Assembly (NCBI GenBank): GCA_041394905.1
Contig: JAWKHJ010000002.1
Span: forward strand, 372,001-436,000
Reading direction: 5' to 3'
Source: RI-231 sp041394905
GTDB lineage: Bacteria; Acidobacteriota; Terriglobia; Bryobacterales; UBA6623
Length of the DNA stretch: 64,000 nucleotides
A program made the position numbers and the translations under genes. The notes under the pieces were generated by a model that was given only the letters and a program-made list of their open reading frames with translations, had not been told where the DNA came from and made no database searches. Positions 25,473 to 34,622 of the stretch are shown here, in pieces. The stretch's first letter is position 1. Each line of letters starts with the position of its first letter.

Positions 25473-26521
25473 GCCTGTCGCTCCTTGTAGCGCGCCAGCT
25501 TGCGTTGGAATCCGGGTCGTTCCAAGACTTCACGATTGACGAGCCCGTGGGGGGCTTCGCCGCGGAAAACCGCCAGGATGTTGTCGCAGGCCTCGCGCGT
25601 GTTGTCGCGCGCGATCTCTTCGGTCCAGGCCAGCCCGTGCGGGCTCAACATCACGTTGTCGAGTTGGAACAGCGGGTTGTCTTTGGCGGGCGGCTCCTGT
25701 TCGAAGACATCGAGACCGGCCCCGAGAAACCAGCGCTCCTCGAGCGCAGTGATGAGCTCGGCCTCGCGCACGATTGGCCCGCGCGCGGTATTGATGAAGA
25801 ACGCCGTCGGCTTCATCAAGCGGAAGTGCTCGGCTCCGATCAGTCCGCGCGTCGATTCGCTCAGGAAAGTGTTGACCGCGACGAAATCGCTCTGACGAAA
25901 AACCTCGTCCATCGAGACGATTTCGACGCCAAGCTCACGCACATCATCCTGGGTCACATAGGGGTCGCAGGCGATGAAGCGGCCAAAGCCCAGCGAGCCG
26001 GCTAGGCGAAACATCTCCTTGGCGATGTTGCCGCAGCCCACCGAGCCCAGCGTGCGGCCCTCCATGCAACTCCCCAGCCGGCTCAGTCCGCCGCGCCATA
26101 TGCCGGCGCGAGTCACCCGGTCCTGCTCAAACAAGTTCTTCGCAAGCGCAAAAACATACGTCAGGATCGCCTCAGCGACCGGGCGCCGGACGGCGTTTGG
26201 CGTGATCGCCAGAGCGACGTCGGCCTCGGTCAGCGCCCGGGTGTCAATGGTGTCGTAACCCACACCCCAGCGGGCGATCACGGTGAGGCGCTCGATGCCG
26301 GCGAGCGTGGCGGCGTCCGCGTGCATTTTGAGCACGAACAGCGCATCGAAGGCGTCGACGTCCTCGGGCTCGGCGCGATTTCCCGGCTGCGGAGGCATCG
26401 TCTCGTAGGTCAGCCCCGCCACGCCGTCTAGCTTGCCCGCGAGCGCGTTCTCGTAGTGGCCCTTTGCGTCGACCAGGAAATCCGGGGTCACTCCGACCCG
26501 AAACGTTGCCGTATCCGCCAT
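25469..26521 (-). CDS. D-isomer-specific 2-hydroxyacid dehydrogenase
   Basis: The frame opens at 26539, but ATG at 26521 (MADTATFRVGVTPDFLVDA) is a more natural start, giving 350 residues. The Rossmann motif GSVGCGNIAKEMFRLAGSLG, the active-site Arg in NTARGPIVREAELI, the Glu in GLDVFEQEPP and the His in MLSPHGLAW are all present, so it should be active. It reduces or oxidises 2-keto/2-hydroxy acids with NAD(P). Translational coupling with the downstream aldolase suggests a joint role in sugar-acid breakdown. The start is only 44 bases from the divergent efflux-adaptor gene. Confidence 0.92.
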   Translation of the reverse strand: MADTATFRVGVTPDFLVDAKGHYENALAGKLDGVAGLTYETMPPQPGNRAEPEDVDAFDALFVLKMHADAATLAGIERLTVIARWGVGYDTIDTRALTEADVALAITPNAVRRPVAEAILTYVFALAKNLFEQDRVTRAGIWRGGLSRLGSCMEGRTLGSVGCGNIAKEMFRLAGSLGFGRFIACDPYVTQDDVRELGVEIVSMDEVFRQSDFVAVNTFLSESTRGLIGAEHFRLMKPTAFFINTARGPIVREAELITALEERWFLGAGLDVFEQEPPAKDNPLFQLDNVMLSPHGLAWTEEIARDNTREACDNILAVFRGEAPHGLVNREVLERPGFQRKLARYKERQA

Positions 26522-26565
26522 GACGAAACGCCCCAGCATAGCAATTGCGCGACACTAGGACATCC

Positions 26566-27903
26566 ATGAGCGCCCGTTCCAAGCTGCTCTGGGCTCTCGC
26601 CGCAATCGTCCTGCTCGCGGTCGTGGCCGTCGTCCTGTTGGGCAAGCGCGACTCCGGCGTCGCCATCCAGGCCGGGTCCGTCACAAGGGAGCGGATCGTC
26701 CAGATCGTCACCGCTTCGGGCGAGATCACGCCGAACAATTACATCAACATCGGCGCGGACCAGATGGGCCGCATCACCGACCTTTATGTGAAGGAAGGCG
26801 ATGCGGTCGAGCGAGGCCAGCTGCTGGCCAAGCTCGAATCCGTGCAACCGGCCGCCGACGTCGAGTCTCAGCGCGCCGCGCTCGACCTGATGCGCTCGGA
26901 GTTGCGCGCAGCTGGGGCCGCGCTCGAGGCCAGCGACGCCACCGAGGTTGCTCAACAGGCCAGCATCGAGCGCAGCCGCGCCGAGGTCGAGCGCTCCAAG
27001 CTGCTCGCCGACCGCGCCGAGAAGCTCATCGCCGAAGGGCTGATCTCACGCGACGAGTACGACCGCCGCCGCGCCGACTTTCGCGCGGCCGAGGCCGCTC
27101 TTGCCGAAGCCGAGGCCAACCTCGACCGCATGCGCGCCCAGCGCCAAGAGCTTGCCGCGAAACGCGATTCCGCCGAGAAACGCATCGCCCAGAATGAGGC
27201 GCAGTTGCGCCGCGCACGCGACATCCTGCGGAAATATTCGACCGTCTCGCCCATCGACGGCGTGGTCACCGACCTACCCGTCAAGGTCGGCGAGACCGTC
27301 GTTCCCGGAATCCAGAACTCACCGGCCAGCCTGATCATGACCATTGCGGACATGTCGGTGATCACGGCCGAAGCGCTGGTCGCCGAGACGGACATCGTCA
27401 ACGTGAAGCTCGGTCAGCAAGCTGAGGTCTCCGTCGACGCCCTGCCAGGGCAAACCTTCGCCGCCACGGTGACCGAGATCGGAAAGACCGCCATCCTGCG
27501 GGGCAGCGGCCTGGCCGCCTCGCAATCCACCGCCGTCACGCAAGAAGCCCGGGACTTCCAGGTAACCGTAGCCCTAGAGAATCCGCCCGAAAGTCTACGG
27601 CCTGGAATGAGCTCGACCGTCCGCATCACGACAGCAGTCCGCGACGCGGTATTGGCGATTCCGATCCAGGCATTGACGGTGCGGGAGATCGACGGCAAAG
27701 AGACCGAAGGCGTCTTCGTGCTCAACGGCGACGTGGCCGAGTACCGGGCGGTCCAGACCGGAGTCAGCGGCGGAGGCTCGATTGAAGCCGTCTCCGGCCT
27801 CAGCGAAGGCGACCGCATCGTCACCGGCGGGTATCAGGCGCTGCGCGCGCTGCAATCCGGGACCAAAGTTAGAATCGAAGGCGGCCAAACCGGGGACCGG
27901 TAA
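26566..27903 (+). CDS. Periplasmic adaptor subunit (HlyD/MacA type) of an efflux system
   Basis: Start ATG 26566 (MSARSKLLWALAAIVLLAVV) gives 445 residues. A single N-terminal membrane anchor is followed by a lipoyl/barrel-sandwich half (IVQIVTASGEITPNNYINIG, GDAVERGQLLAKLESV). A long coiled coil (about 85-210, rich in A, E, R, including QQASIERSRAEVERSKLLAD) precedes the second lipoyl half (YSTVSPIDGVVTDLPVKVGE). The beta-barrel and membrane-proximal domains follow (GQQAEVSVDALPGQTFAATV, GDRIVTGGYQAL). It is the MacA-like bridge between an inner membrane transporter and an outer membrane channel. The ABC ATPase gene follows 15 bases later, but no MacB-like permease gene is present. Confidence 0.92.
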   Translation: MSARSKLLWALAAIVLLAVVAVVLLGKRDSGVAIQAGSVTRERIVQIVTASGEITPNNYINIGADQMGRITDLYVKEGDAVERGQLLAKLESVQPAADVESQRAALDLMRSELRAAGAALEASDATEVAQQASIERSRAEVERSKLLADRAEKLIAEGLISRDEYDRRRADFRAAEAALAEAEANLDRMRAQRQELAAKRDSAEKRIAQNEAQLRRARDILRKYSTVSPIDGVVTDLPVKVGETVVPGIQNSPASLIMTIADMSVITAEALVAETDIVNVKLGQQAEVSVDALPGQTFAATVTEIGKTAILRGSGLAASQSTAVTQEARDFQVTVALENPPESLRPGMSSTVRITTAVRDAVLAIPIQALTVREIDGKETEGVFVLNGDVAEYRAVQTGVSGGGSIEAVSGLSEGDRIVTGGYQALRALQSGTKVRIEGGQTGDR

Positions 27904-27918
27904 AGGCGGCGAGGCGAA

Positions 27919-28656
27919 ATGGCGAAACTCACGGCGGAAGAAAAACAGCGCGGCGAACAGCTCGTTCGCGAGAACGTGGTCATCCAGACCTATGGCCTCT
28001 GGAAGACCTACCAGATGGGCGACCAGAAGATCCACGCGGTCTCCGGCGTCGACATGACCATCCGCAAGGGCGAATATGTCGCGATCATGGGGCCCTCGGG
28101 CTCGGGCAAGTCGACGTTCATGAACCTGATCGGCTGTCTTGACACGCCGAGCGCGGGCGACTACTACATTCGCGGGCATCTGGTCTCCAAGATGGATGAC
28201 GACGAGCTGGCGCATATCCGCAACAAGGAGATCGGCTTCGTCTTCCAGACGTTCAACCTTCTGCCCCGCTTGACGGCGCTGCAAAACGTCGAGCTGCCGT
28301 TGGTCTATTCCGGGATGTCTCCGGCCGAACGCACGCGGCGGTCGAAGGAGGCGCTCGGGATGGTCGACCTGACCAAGCGCATGCACCACAAGCCGAGCGA
28401 GCTCTCGGGCGGCCAGCGTCAGCGCGTCGCTATTGCGCGCGCCCTCGTCAACGACCCCGCCATCCTGCTCGCCGACGAGCCCACCGGCAACCTCGATACC
28501 GCCACCAGCGTCGAGATCATGGGCATTTTCGAGCAGCTCCACAAGCAGGGCAACACGATCATCCTGGTCACACACGAGCCCGACATCGCCGAGCACGCCC
28601 ACCGCGTGGTCCACGTCCGCGACGGCAAGATCGAGAAAGACGAGAAGATCAAGTAG
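27919..28656 (+). CDS. ABC transporter ATP-binding protein, MacB/LolD family
   Basis: This is an intact 245-residue ATPase. It has an unusual 25-residue N-terminal extension before YGLWKTYQMGDQKIHAVSGV. Walker A is GPSGSGKSTF, the Q-loop FVFQTFNLLPRLTALQNV, the signature LSGGQRQRVAIARALV, Walker B ILLADEPTGNLDT and the H-loop ILVTHEPDIAEHA. The family powers MacAB efflux, lipoprotein release and FtsX-type complexes. Upstream is the adaptor gene. The expected permease is missing: the next gene, 14 bases on, is a quinoprotein dehydrogenase. A permease elsewhere in the genome would be needed. Confidence 0.93.
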   Translation: MAKLTAEEKQRGEQLVRENVVIQTYGLWKTYQMGDQKIHAVSGVDMTIRKGEYVAIMGPSGSGKSTFMNLIGCLDTPSAGDYYIRGHLVSKMDDDELAHIRNKEIGFVFQTFNLLPRLTALQNVELPLVYSGMSPAERTRRSKEALGMVDLTKRMHHKPSELSGGQRQRVAIARALVNDPAILLADEPTGNLDTATSVEIMGIFEQLHKQGNTIILVTHEPDIAEHAHRVVHVRDGKIEKDEKIK

Positions 28657-28670
28657 ACTAGGCCCCAAAC

Positions 28671-30564
28671 ATGGGCCTGTTCGCGACCGCACACCATTCC
28701 GTCGATCGCCGGCGCATTTCCGCGCTACCGGCGTTGGTTTTCCTCGCTGTGCTCGCGGCGCCCGCCCAGCAGTGGACGCACTACGGCGGCGACTCCAGCG
28801 GCCAAAAATACTCCGCGCTCGATCAAATCAATCGCTCGAACGTAAGCAAGCTCGAGGTCGCCTGGCAGTTCGACACCGGCGATTACTCCGACGGCACGCA
28901 AGGCTATCCGTCCAAGTCCGCCTTCGAGGGCACGCCGCTGGTCGTCGACGGTGTGATGTACCTCACCACGCCCTTCTCGCGGCTGATCGCGCTCGAGCCC
29001 GAGACCGGCAAGCAGCTCTGGGCCTTCGACTCCGGTCTCGACAAGCGCAACCGCGTCAATTTGTTCGCCAACCGTGGCGGCGCCTTGTGGCGCGATGGCG
29101 ACCAGAAGCGTTTCTTTCTCGCCAATCAGGACGGCGCTTTATTCTCCGTCGATCTGGCGACTGGCGAGGCCGACCCAAACTTCGGCGACAACGGCCGGCT
29201 CGACCTGACAGACGGCATGATGCAAGCCCCGGGAAGGCTGGGCCTCACCTCCCCAGTCGCCGTCTGTGGCGACGTGGTCGTGGCCGGCTCTTGGGTCACC
29301 GACGCGCTGCCGCAAGGCCCGGCCGGCGACATTCGCGGCTTCGACGCGCGGACGGGCAAGCTGCGCTGGACCTTCCACACCGTGCCGCGCCCAGGCGAGT
29401 TTGGCCACGAGACTTGGGAGGGCGATTCGTGGGTCAAGCGCGGCGGGACGAACTCCTGGTCGATCAGCTCGGTGGATGCGGAGAACGGCCTGGTTTTCGT
29501 GCCGCTCACCTCGCCCTCGACGGACTTCTACGGCGGCGACCGCAAAGGGCAGAACCTGTTCGGCAACTCGCTTGTTGCGCTCGATTGCGCTTCGGGTGAG
29601 CGCCGCTGGCACTACCAGACCATCCACCACGACCTATGGGACTGGGACCTGCCCGCCCAGCCAGTCCTGATCGAGGTGGAGCGCGGCAGCGAGACGGTTC
29701 CGGCAGTGGCGCAGGTCACCAAAATGGGCTTCGTCTACGTGTTCAACCGCCTGACGGGCGAGCCTCTGTTCCCGATCGACGAGCGGCCCGTACCGCGCAG
29801 CGAAGTGCCGGGCGACGAGTCCTGGCCGACGCAGCCGCACCCGCAAAAGCCGCCGCCGGTGGCGCGCCAGTCGATCACGCGGGCCGACATCACCAGCGTC
29901 ACTCCGGAGTCGCGCGCCGAGTGCCTGGAGATGATCGAAGGCGCGGCCGTCGAAGGTTTGCTGTTCCGCCCCATACGCGAGGAACAGCTCACCGTCATGT
30001 TTCCGGGCACGAACGGAGGCCCCAATTGGGGGGGCGGCTCCTGGGACCCGGAGACATCTACGCTCTATGTCAATTCCATGGACGTGGGCGCGTTCGTCCG
30101 CATGGTCGAGTCGGAAAACCCCGACTACCGCAGCCGCGGCACGAAGTACGGCCGTTTTTGGGACTCCAACCAGTACCCCTGCCAGAAGCCGCCGTGGGCG
30201 CACCTGACGGCGGTTGACCTCAATTCCGGCGAGTTCCGCTGGCGTTCGGTGCTCGGGCGAGTTTGACGAGCTGACCGCCAAGGGCCTGCCCAAGACTGGC
30301 GCGCCGAACTTAGGCGGCTCCATCGTCACCAAGGGCGGTTTGAGGTTCATCGCGGCGACGAACGACTCACGCTTCCGCGCCTTCGACAAGGACTCTGGCG
30401 AACAGCTCTGGGAGGTGCGCCTGCCGGCGAGCGGCCACGCCACGCCGATGACCTACCTCGGCAAGGACGGCCGCCAGTACGTAGCCACGCCGCCGGCGGA
30501 GGGAACAAATACAACGACGCCTATATGGCTACACTGGGTGTTCGCGCTGCCTGAGGAGCGTTGA
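28671..30564 (+). CDS. PQQ-dependent quinoprotein dehydrogenase (frameshifted near the 3' end)
   Basis: A signal peptide (ISALPALVFLAVLAAPAQQ) precedes an eight-bladed quinoprotein propeller with WTHYGGDSSGQKYSALDQIN, NVSKLEVAWQFDTGDY, GTPLVVDGVMYLTTPFSRLI and ALEPETGKQLWAFD. Further on are ETWEGDSWVKRGGTNSWS, WHYQTIHHDLWDWDLPAQPV, VTKMGFVYVFNRLTGEPLFP, and GAPNLGGSIVTKGG. The pattern matches membrane-type glucose/alcohol PQQ dehydrogenases without a cytochrome domain. A frameshift near 30258 moves the C-terminus to the frame ending in VFALPEER, and another near 30500 may restore GGGNKYNDAYMATL. The stop overlaps the ATG of the pentaheme cytochrome gene, which is a natural electron acceptor candidate. 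It acts in the periplasm. Confidence 0.92.
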
Positions 30565-31090
30565 TGCACCTTCGCCTTGCTTTGGCCGCCGCCCTGCTGC
30601 TCGTTCTGCCCGGGCTTGCGCAGCAGGTCGCCGAATACGTCAGTCCACCGGAAGAGCTGCCGCGTGAAGTGGCGGCGCAGCCCATCCCGTTCAACCACAA
30701 GCTACACGTGGACAAAGGTGTCGAATGCCTGGACTGCCACAAGGATGCCGAGAAGAAGCGCGCGGCGGGTTTGCCCGATATGAAGGACTGCTTCGTCTGC
30801 CACCAGACGAGATCGCTGCCGACAGCCCAGACATCCAGAAGATGGCCATGCTGTTCAACGGCGGCGTCAGGCTCGACTGGGTGCGGGTCTATCAGACGCC
30901 GGACTTCGTCTTCTTCAGCCACAAGAACCACGTGAAGGCGGGCCTGAGCTGCGAGCAGTGCCACGGCCCGGTCGCGACGCGCGAAGTGCTCGCCCAAGAG
31001 GTCTCGACCAACATGACGGCCTGCATGAACTGCCACAAAGAGCGCGGCGCCACCACGGAGTGTTTTTTCTGCCATGAGCTGGGCCAGTAA
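30564..31090 (+). CDS. Pentaheme cytochrome c, class III/c7-like (one frameshift)
   Basis: The protein of about 175 residues has a signal peptide (RLALAAALLLVLPGLAQQ). Five CxxCH motifs are seen in order: CLDCH, CFVCH, CEQCH, CMNCH and CFFCH. PIPFNHKLHVDKGVECLDCH and FFSHKNHVKAGLSCEQCH show the distal-His spacing of c3/c7-type cytochromes. A frame change near 30815 links CFVCHQ to IAADSPDIQKMAMLFNGG; without it the last three hemes would be lost. The gene overlaps the dehydrogenase stop (TGATG) and the next gene by 17 bases, so the three genes form one transcript. Electron transfer from the PQQ enzyme is inference. Confidence 0.88.
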
Positions 31091-32132
31091 AGTGACACGC
31101 CGCCAAGTACTCGGAGTTCTCGCCGCGGCCTCTTCGGCGCAAGCACAAGTTAGGCCCGCATTCACGGCTTCCAACGACCACGCGTCCGTCACCGTCGATC
31201 TGCTCGGCGGCTCGATCGTCGACTTTCGCTTGGCCGGCGGAGACCTGAATCCCTTGGTTTGGAGCAACGACGCCAAACCTGCCGAAGCCAAGCCGATGAG
31301 CCACTTCCTCTGCCTGGACCGCTGGGGGCAGCCGTCGCCGGCTGAGCTCGCCAACGGCATGCCGTTCCATGGCGAGGCGACGCGGGTCCGATGGACCGAT
31401 CAAGGCCAAGGCGTCCTCACGGCGCGCCTGCCGCTGGCCGGCCTGCGCGTCGAGCGAACCGTGCGGATGCTCGACGGTGCTGCGTTACGCGTGGACGAGA
31501 CGGTGACGAACGAGAACAAGCTCGGCCGAGTCTACAACATGGTCCAGCATCCGACCATCGGGCCGCCTTTTCTCGACGAGCATGTGCTGGTCGATTCGAA
31601 CGCCCGCCAGGGCTTCATGCAGTCCAGCCCGCTGCCCAACCCAGAAGTTCCTGCGATCGCCTGGCCCATGGCTTGGAAGGATGCGCAGCCGGTCGACCTG
31701 CGCCGGTTGACCGACGATCCTCTGCCGAACGTTTGCTCGTTTGTGATCGACGGCGAGACGGGTTGGGTGACGGCCTACAGCCCAACGCATCGGCTGATCG
31801 TCGGTTATGTCTGGAAGACCGCCGACTACCCCTGGCTCAACATCTGGCGCCACGTCGCCGACGGCAAGCCGCTCGCGCGCGGCCTCGAGTTCGGCACTAC
31901 AGGGCTGCATCAGCCGTTCCCGGCGTTGGTGCGCAAGAAAGAAATTTTCGGCCGCCCTCTGCTCGACTATTTGGACGCGGGTGAGAGCAAGACGCGCTCC
32001 TACGTGGCTTTTCTCGCTCAAGCCCCGGCGGACCTCAGCGGTGTTGGAGCGGTGGAGACCGACGGCGGTTTGACGTTGACCGAGCGCGGTGGCGAGCGAA
32101 AGATCGCCGTGCTCCCTACGGGCCTTTTCTAG
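31074..32132 (+). CDS. Exported galactose-mutarotase-like protein
   Basis: This intact 352-residue protein has an N-terminal Tat-like leader (VTRRQVLGVLAAASSAQAQ). The body is beta-rich: ASVTVDLLGGSIVDFRLAGG, FLCLDRWGQPSPAELANGMP, TVRMLDGAALRVDETVTNEN, YNMVQHPTIGPPFLDEHVLV, and WLNIWRHVADGKPLARGLEF. This is the aldose-1-epimerase-like superfamily; I see no clear full set of epimerase catalytic residues. Overlap with the cytochrome gene suggests a shared role with the sugar-oxidising PQQ enzyme, for example presenting a sugar anomer. It ends in a CTAG shared with the stop of the convergent ABC-F gene. Confidence 0.75.
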   Translation: MSWASKVTRRQVLGVLAAASSAQAQVRPAFTASNDHASVTVDLLGGSIVDFRLAGGDLNPLVWSNDAKPAEAKPMSHFLCLDRWGQPSPAELANGMPFHGEATRVRWTDQGQGVLTARLPLAGLRVERTVRMLDGAALRVDETVTNENKLGRVYNMVQHPTIGPPFLDEHVLVDSNARQGFMQSSPLPNPEVPAIAWPMAWKDAQPVDLRRLTDDPLPNVCSFVIDGETGWVTAYSPTHRLIVGYVWKTADYPWLNIWRHVADGKPLARGLEFGTTGLHQPFPALVRKKEIFGRPLLDYLDAGESKTRSYVAFLAQAPADLSGVGAVETDGGLTLTERGGERKIAVLPTGLF

Positions 32133-33931
32133 CTGACCTTTTCCTCGAGCTCGGCCCAGCGCGCATAGAGTTGGTCCACCTCCGCCTGCGCTTTTTCCAT
32201 GCGTGCGTGGCGGTCCATCAGGACTTTCGGGTCGGAAACTCCGTCGGGGTTGTTCATCGCCTCGGTGGCGGATTCGAGCTCAGTCTCGGCTTTGAGGATA
32301 CGCTCTTCCATCGCGTCCCATTCGCGCTGTTCGTGGTAACTGAGCTTGCGCGCCTTCTTCTCCGGCTGAGGCGTCGCCACGGCGGGCCTGGGCTTGTCCG
32401 CAACGCGGCTCTTGCGCCGCTCGTCGCGCGCCTGCTCCCACTGTAGGTAGTCCGCGTACTGGCCCGCCTCGCCGTCTCCATCGAGTCCGATGACACTGGT
32501 GCAGACGCGGTCCAGCAGGTAGCGATCGTGCGTGATGAGCACGAGCGCACCGGGGAACTCGAGCAGCGTCTCCTCGAGCGCTTCGAGCGTCGGGATGTCG
32601 AGGTCGTTTGTCGGCTCGTCGAGCGTGAGGATGTCGGCCTCTTCGGTCATCAAGCGCGCGATAGCTGCGCGGGCGCGCTCGCCGCCCGAGAGCGTCGCCA
32701 CGGGCTGATCGAGCTGCTCGGCTTGGAACAGGAAACGCTTGGCCCAGCCGGCTACATGGACAGGCTGACCGCGGAACTGCACCGTGTCGCCGTCGGGCGC
32801 GAGTGCGCGGCGCAGCGGCTCGTCCGGGTTGAGCTTGGAGCGGTGTTGGTCGAGCGCGACCTTGCGCAGGTTGGCCGCGCGCTGGATTTGCCCCGCGTCG
32901 GGCTCGAGCTCGCCCAAGATCACCCGCAGCAGCGTCGTCTTGCCCGAGCCGTTGGGGCCGACTATGCCCAGCCGCGAGCCAGGCGTGAGCACGAAGTCCA
33001 GGTCGCGGAACAGCGTCCGGCCGTCCATCGCTTTGGCCACGCCTTCAGCCGCGGCCAAGCGCTTGGTCTTGCGCTCCGAGGCGGTAAAGTCGATCGTGGC
33101 CACCCCGCCGCGGCTGCGCGCCTCGGCTTCACCTAACTCATCGATCATGCGCCCGGCCGAGTCGATGCGCGCCCGCGACTTGCCCGTACGAGCCTTGGGC
33201 CCACGGCGCAACCACTCGATCTCGCGCCGCACGCGGTTGGCCAGCGCGTCCTGCTGTTTTTGCAGCGCGGCCAGGTAGTCCTCGCGCTTCTCGAGGAAGG
33301 TTGAGTAGGAGCCGGCGGCGCGAAATAGTCCGTCCGGGAAGACCTTGTTGATCTCGGCGACTTCTTGCGCGACGTTCTCGAGGAAGTAGCGGTCGTGGCT
33401 GACGAACACGCAAGCAAAGTTTTCCCCGGCGAGCAACTTCTCGAGCCACTCGATGCCTTCCAGGTCGAGGTGGTTCGTCGGCTCGTCGAGCAGCAGGAGG
33501 TCCGGTTCGCGCACGAGCTGCGCGGCGATCGACAGCCGCTTCTTCCAACCGCCGGAGAGCGACGCCGTCGGCGCCGAGTCGTCCGTGAACCCGACCTTGC
33601 CGAGCGCGACGCCGATGCGCACCTCGCGCTCCACCTCGTCGAGCGGCGCGTTGGCCAGCGATTCCTGCATCACGCCGCGCACGGTCGAGCCGTCAGGGAA
33701 CACCGAGTCCTGCGGCACATAGCCGACCTTGGCCAGCTTGCGCACCGAGCGCACCCCTGAGTCCGCGGTTTCCAGCCCCGCGAGGATGCGCAGCAACGTG
33801 GTCTTGCCCGATCCGTTCGGCCCGATGAGGCCCAACCGCTGGCCGTCGTCGACGGTCAGCGACAAGCTGTCGAAGAGCTTGCGCGCTCCGTGGGACTTCC
33901 CGATCTCGTTGCAACTGAGGACGACGGCCAT
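32129..33931 (-). CDS. ABC-F family ATPase (Uup-like)
   Basis: The frame opens at 34018, but the protein proper starts at ATG 33931 (MAVVLSCNEIGKSHGARKLF), giving 600 residues. There are two ATPase domains without membrane segments. The first has LGLIGPNGSGKTTLLRILAG, LSGGWKKRLSIAAQL and LLLLDEPTNHLDLEGIEWLE. The second has LGIVGPNGSGKTTLLRVILG, LSGGERARAAIARLM and ILTLDEPTNDLDIPTLEALE. The linker is charged, and the C-terminus is a coiled coil (WDAMEERILKAETELESATE) as in Uup. ABC-F proteins act on the ribosome or DNA intermediates. GGAAGGAG abuts the ATG, so the real start could be slightly upstream. Confidence 0.93.
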   Translation of the reverse strand: MAVVLSCNEIGKSHGARKLFDSLSLTVDDGQRLGLIGPNGSGKTTLLRILAGLETADSGVRSVRKLAKVGYVPQDSVFPDGSTVRGVMQESLANAPLDEVEREVRIGVALGKVGFTDDSAPTASLSGGWKKRLSIAAQLVREPDLLLLDEPTNHLDLEGIEWLEKLLAGENFACVFVSHDRYFLENVAQEVAEINKVFPDGLFRAAGSYSTFLEKREDYLAALQKQQDALANRVRREIEWLRRGPKARTGKSRARIDSAGRMIDELGEAEARSRGGVATIDFTASERKTKRLAAAEGVAKAMDGRTLFRDLDFVLTPGSRLGIVGPNGSGKTTLLRVILGELEPDAGQIQRAANLRKVALDQHRSKLNPDEPLRRALAPDGDTVQFRGQPVHVAGWAKRFLFQAEQLDQPVATLSGGERARAAIARLMTEEADILTLDEPTNDLDIPTLEALEETLLEFPGALVLITHDRYLLDRVCTSVIGLDGDGEAGQYADYLQWEQARDERRKSRVADKPRPAVATPQPEKKARKLSYHEQREWDAMEERILKAETELESATEAMNNPDGVSDPKVLMDRHARMEKAQAEVDQLYARWAELEEKVS

Positions 33932-34036
33932 CTCCTTCCATTCTGCCAGGGAGAGTGAAACATCCGGGAGGCGCGAAACAAACGGACGATATCGAACATC
34001 CAATAGATCGGGTACCACCCGGAGGATGAGAAAACC

Positions 34037-34564
34037 ATGAAGAAGTTAATCCAATTTGCCTTTTGCGCCGTGTTGGCGGCGGGGTTGGCCGCACCGGCCA
34101 TGGCGGTCGGCGCGGAAATGACGCGGATGGAGGCGCAGATTCGCAAGGAGATCGTCACCCTGCCCTACTACAGCCTGTTCGACAACTTGTCGTTCAAGGT
34201 TGATGGGTCGAAGGTCACTTTGATGGGCGAAGTCGTCCGTCCGACGCTGAAAACGAGCGCCGAGCGCGTGGTCCAAAACATCGAGGGTGTCAGCCAGGTG
34301 GACAACCAGATCAAGGTCTTGCCGGTGTCGCCAAATGACGACCGCATTCGCGTCGACGTTTACCGCGCGATCTACTACAACCCGATGTTCAACCGATACG
34401 CCATCCAGGCAGTGCCGCCGATTCACATCATCGTGGAGAACGGCGATGTGACGCTCGAAGGCGTGGTGAATTCGGAGTCGGAGAAGAATGTGGCCGGAGT
34501 GCGCGCGAATGGCGTCCCGGGTGTGTTCTCGGTGACCAACAACCTGCGGGTCGAACGCGACTGA
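34037..34564 (+). CDS. Periplasmic BON-domain protein
   Basis: This intact 175-residue protein has a signal peptide (KLIQFAFCAVLAAGLAAPAM ending AVGA) and a strong ribosome site (GGAGG, 34020-34024). It has two BON domains: one at about 35-100 (VDGSKVTLMGEVVRPTLKTS, GVSQVDNQIKVLP) and one at about 105-175 (VENGDVTLEGVVNSESEKNV, GVFSVTNNLRVERD). BON domains bind lipids or membranes, as in OsmY. A stem-loop follows the stop. It stands alone between two opposite-strand genes, fitting a stress-responsive single gene. Confidence 0.93.
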   Translation: MKKLIQFAFCAVLAAGLAAPAMAVGAEMTRMEAQIRKEIVTLPYYSLFDNLSFKVDGSKVTLMGEVVRPTLKTSAERVVQNIEGVSQVDNQIKVLPVSPNDDRIRVDVYRAIYYNPMFNRYAIQAVPPIHIIVENGDVTLEGVVNSESEKNVAGVRANGVPGVFSVTNNLRVERD

Positions 34565-34585
34565 CCGCCCCGGAAAACCGAAAAC

Positions 34586-34616
34586 GAGGCCCTGGCATCT
34601 GAGATGCCGGGGTCTC
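34586..34616. terminator. Stem-loop between the convergent BON and arsS genes
   Basis: A near-perfect 15-bp stem (GAGGCCCTGGCATCT pairing with AGATGCCGGGGTCTC, two mismatches that are G-U pairs on the RNA) closes a tight loop 22 bases after the BON stop and just before the arsS stop. There is no clear T-run, so it is a weak or bidirectional terminator candidate. Confidence 0.5.
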
Positions 34617-34622
34617 CGTGTC

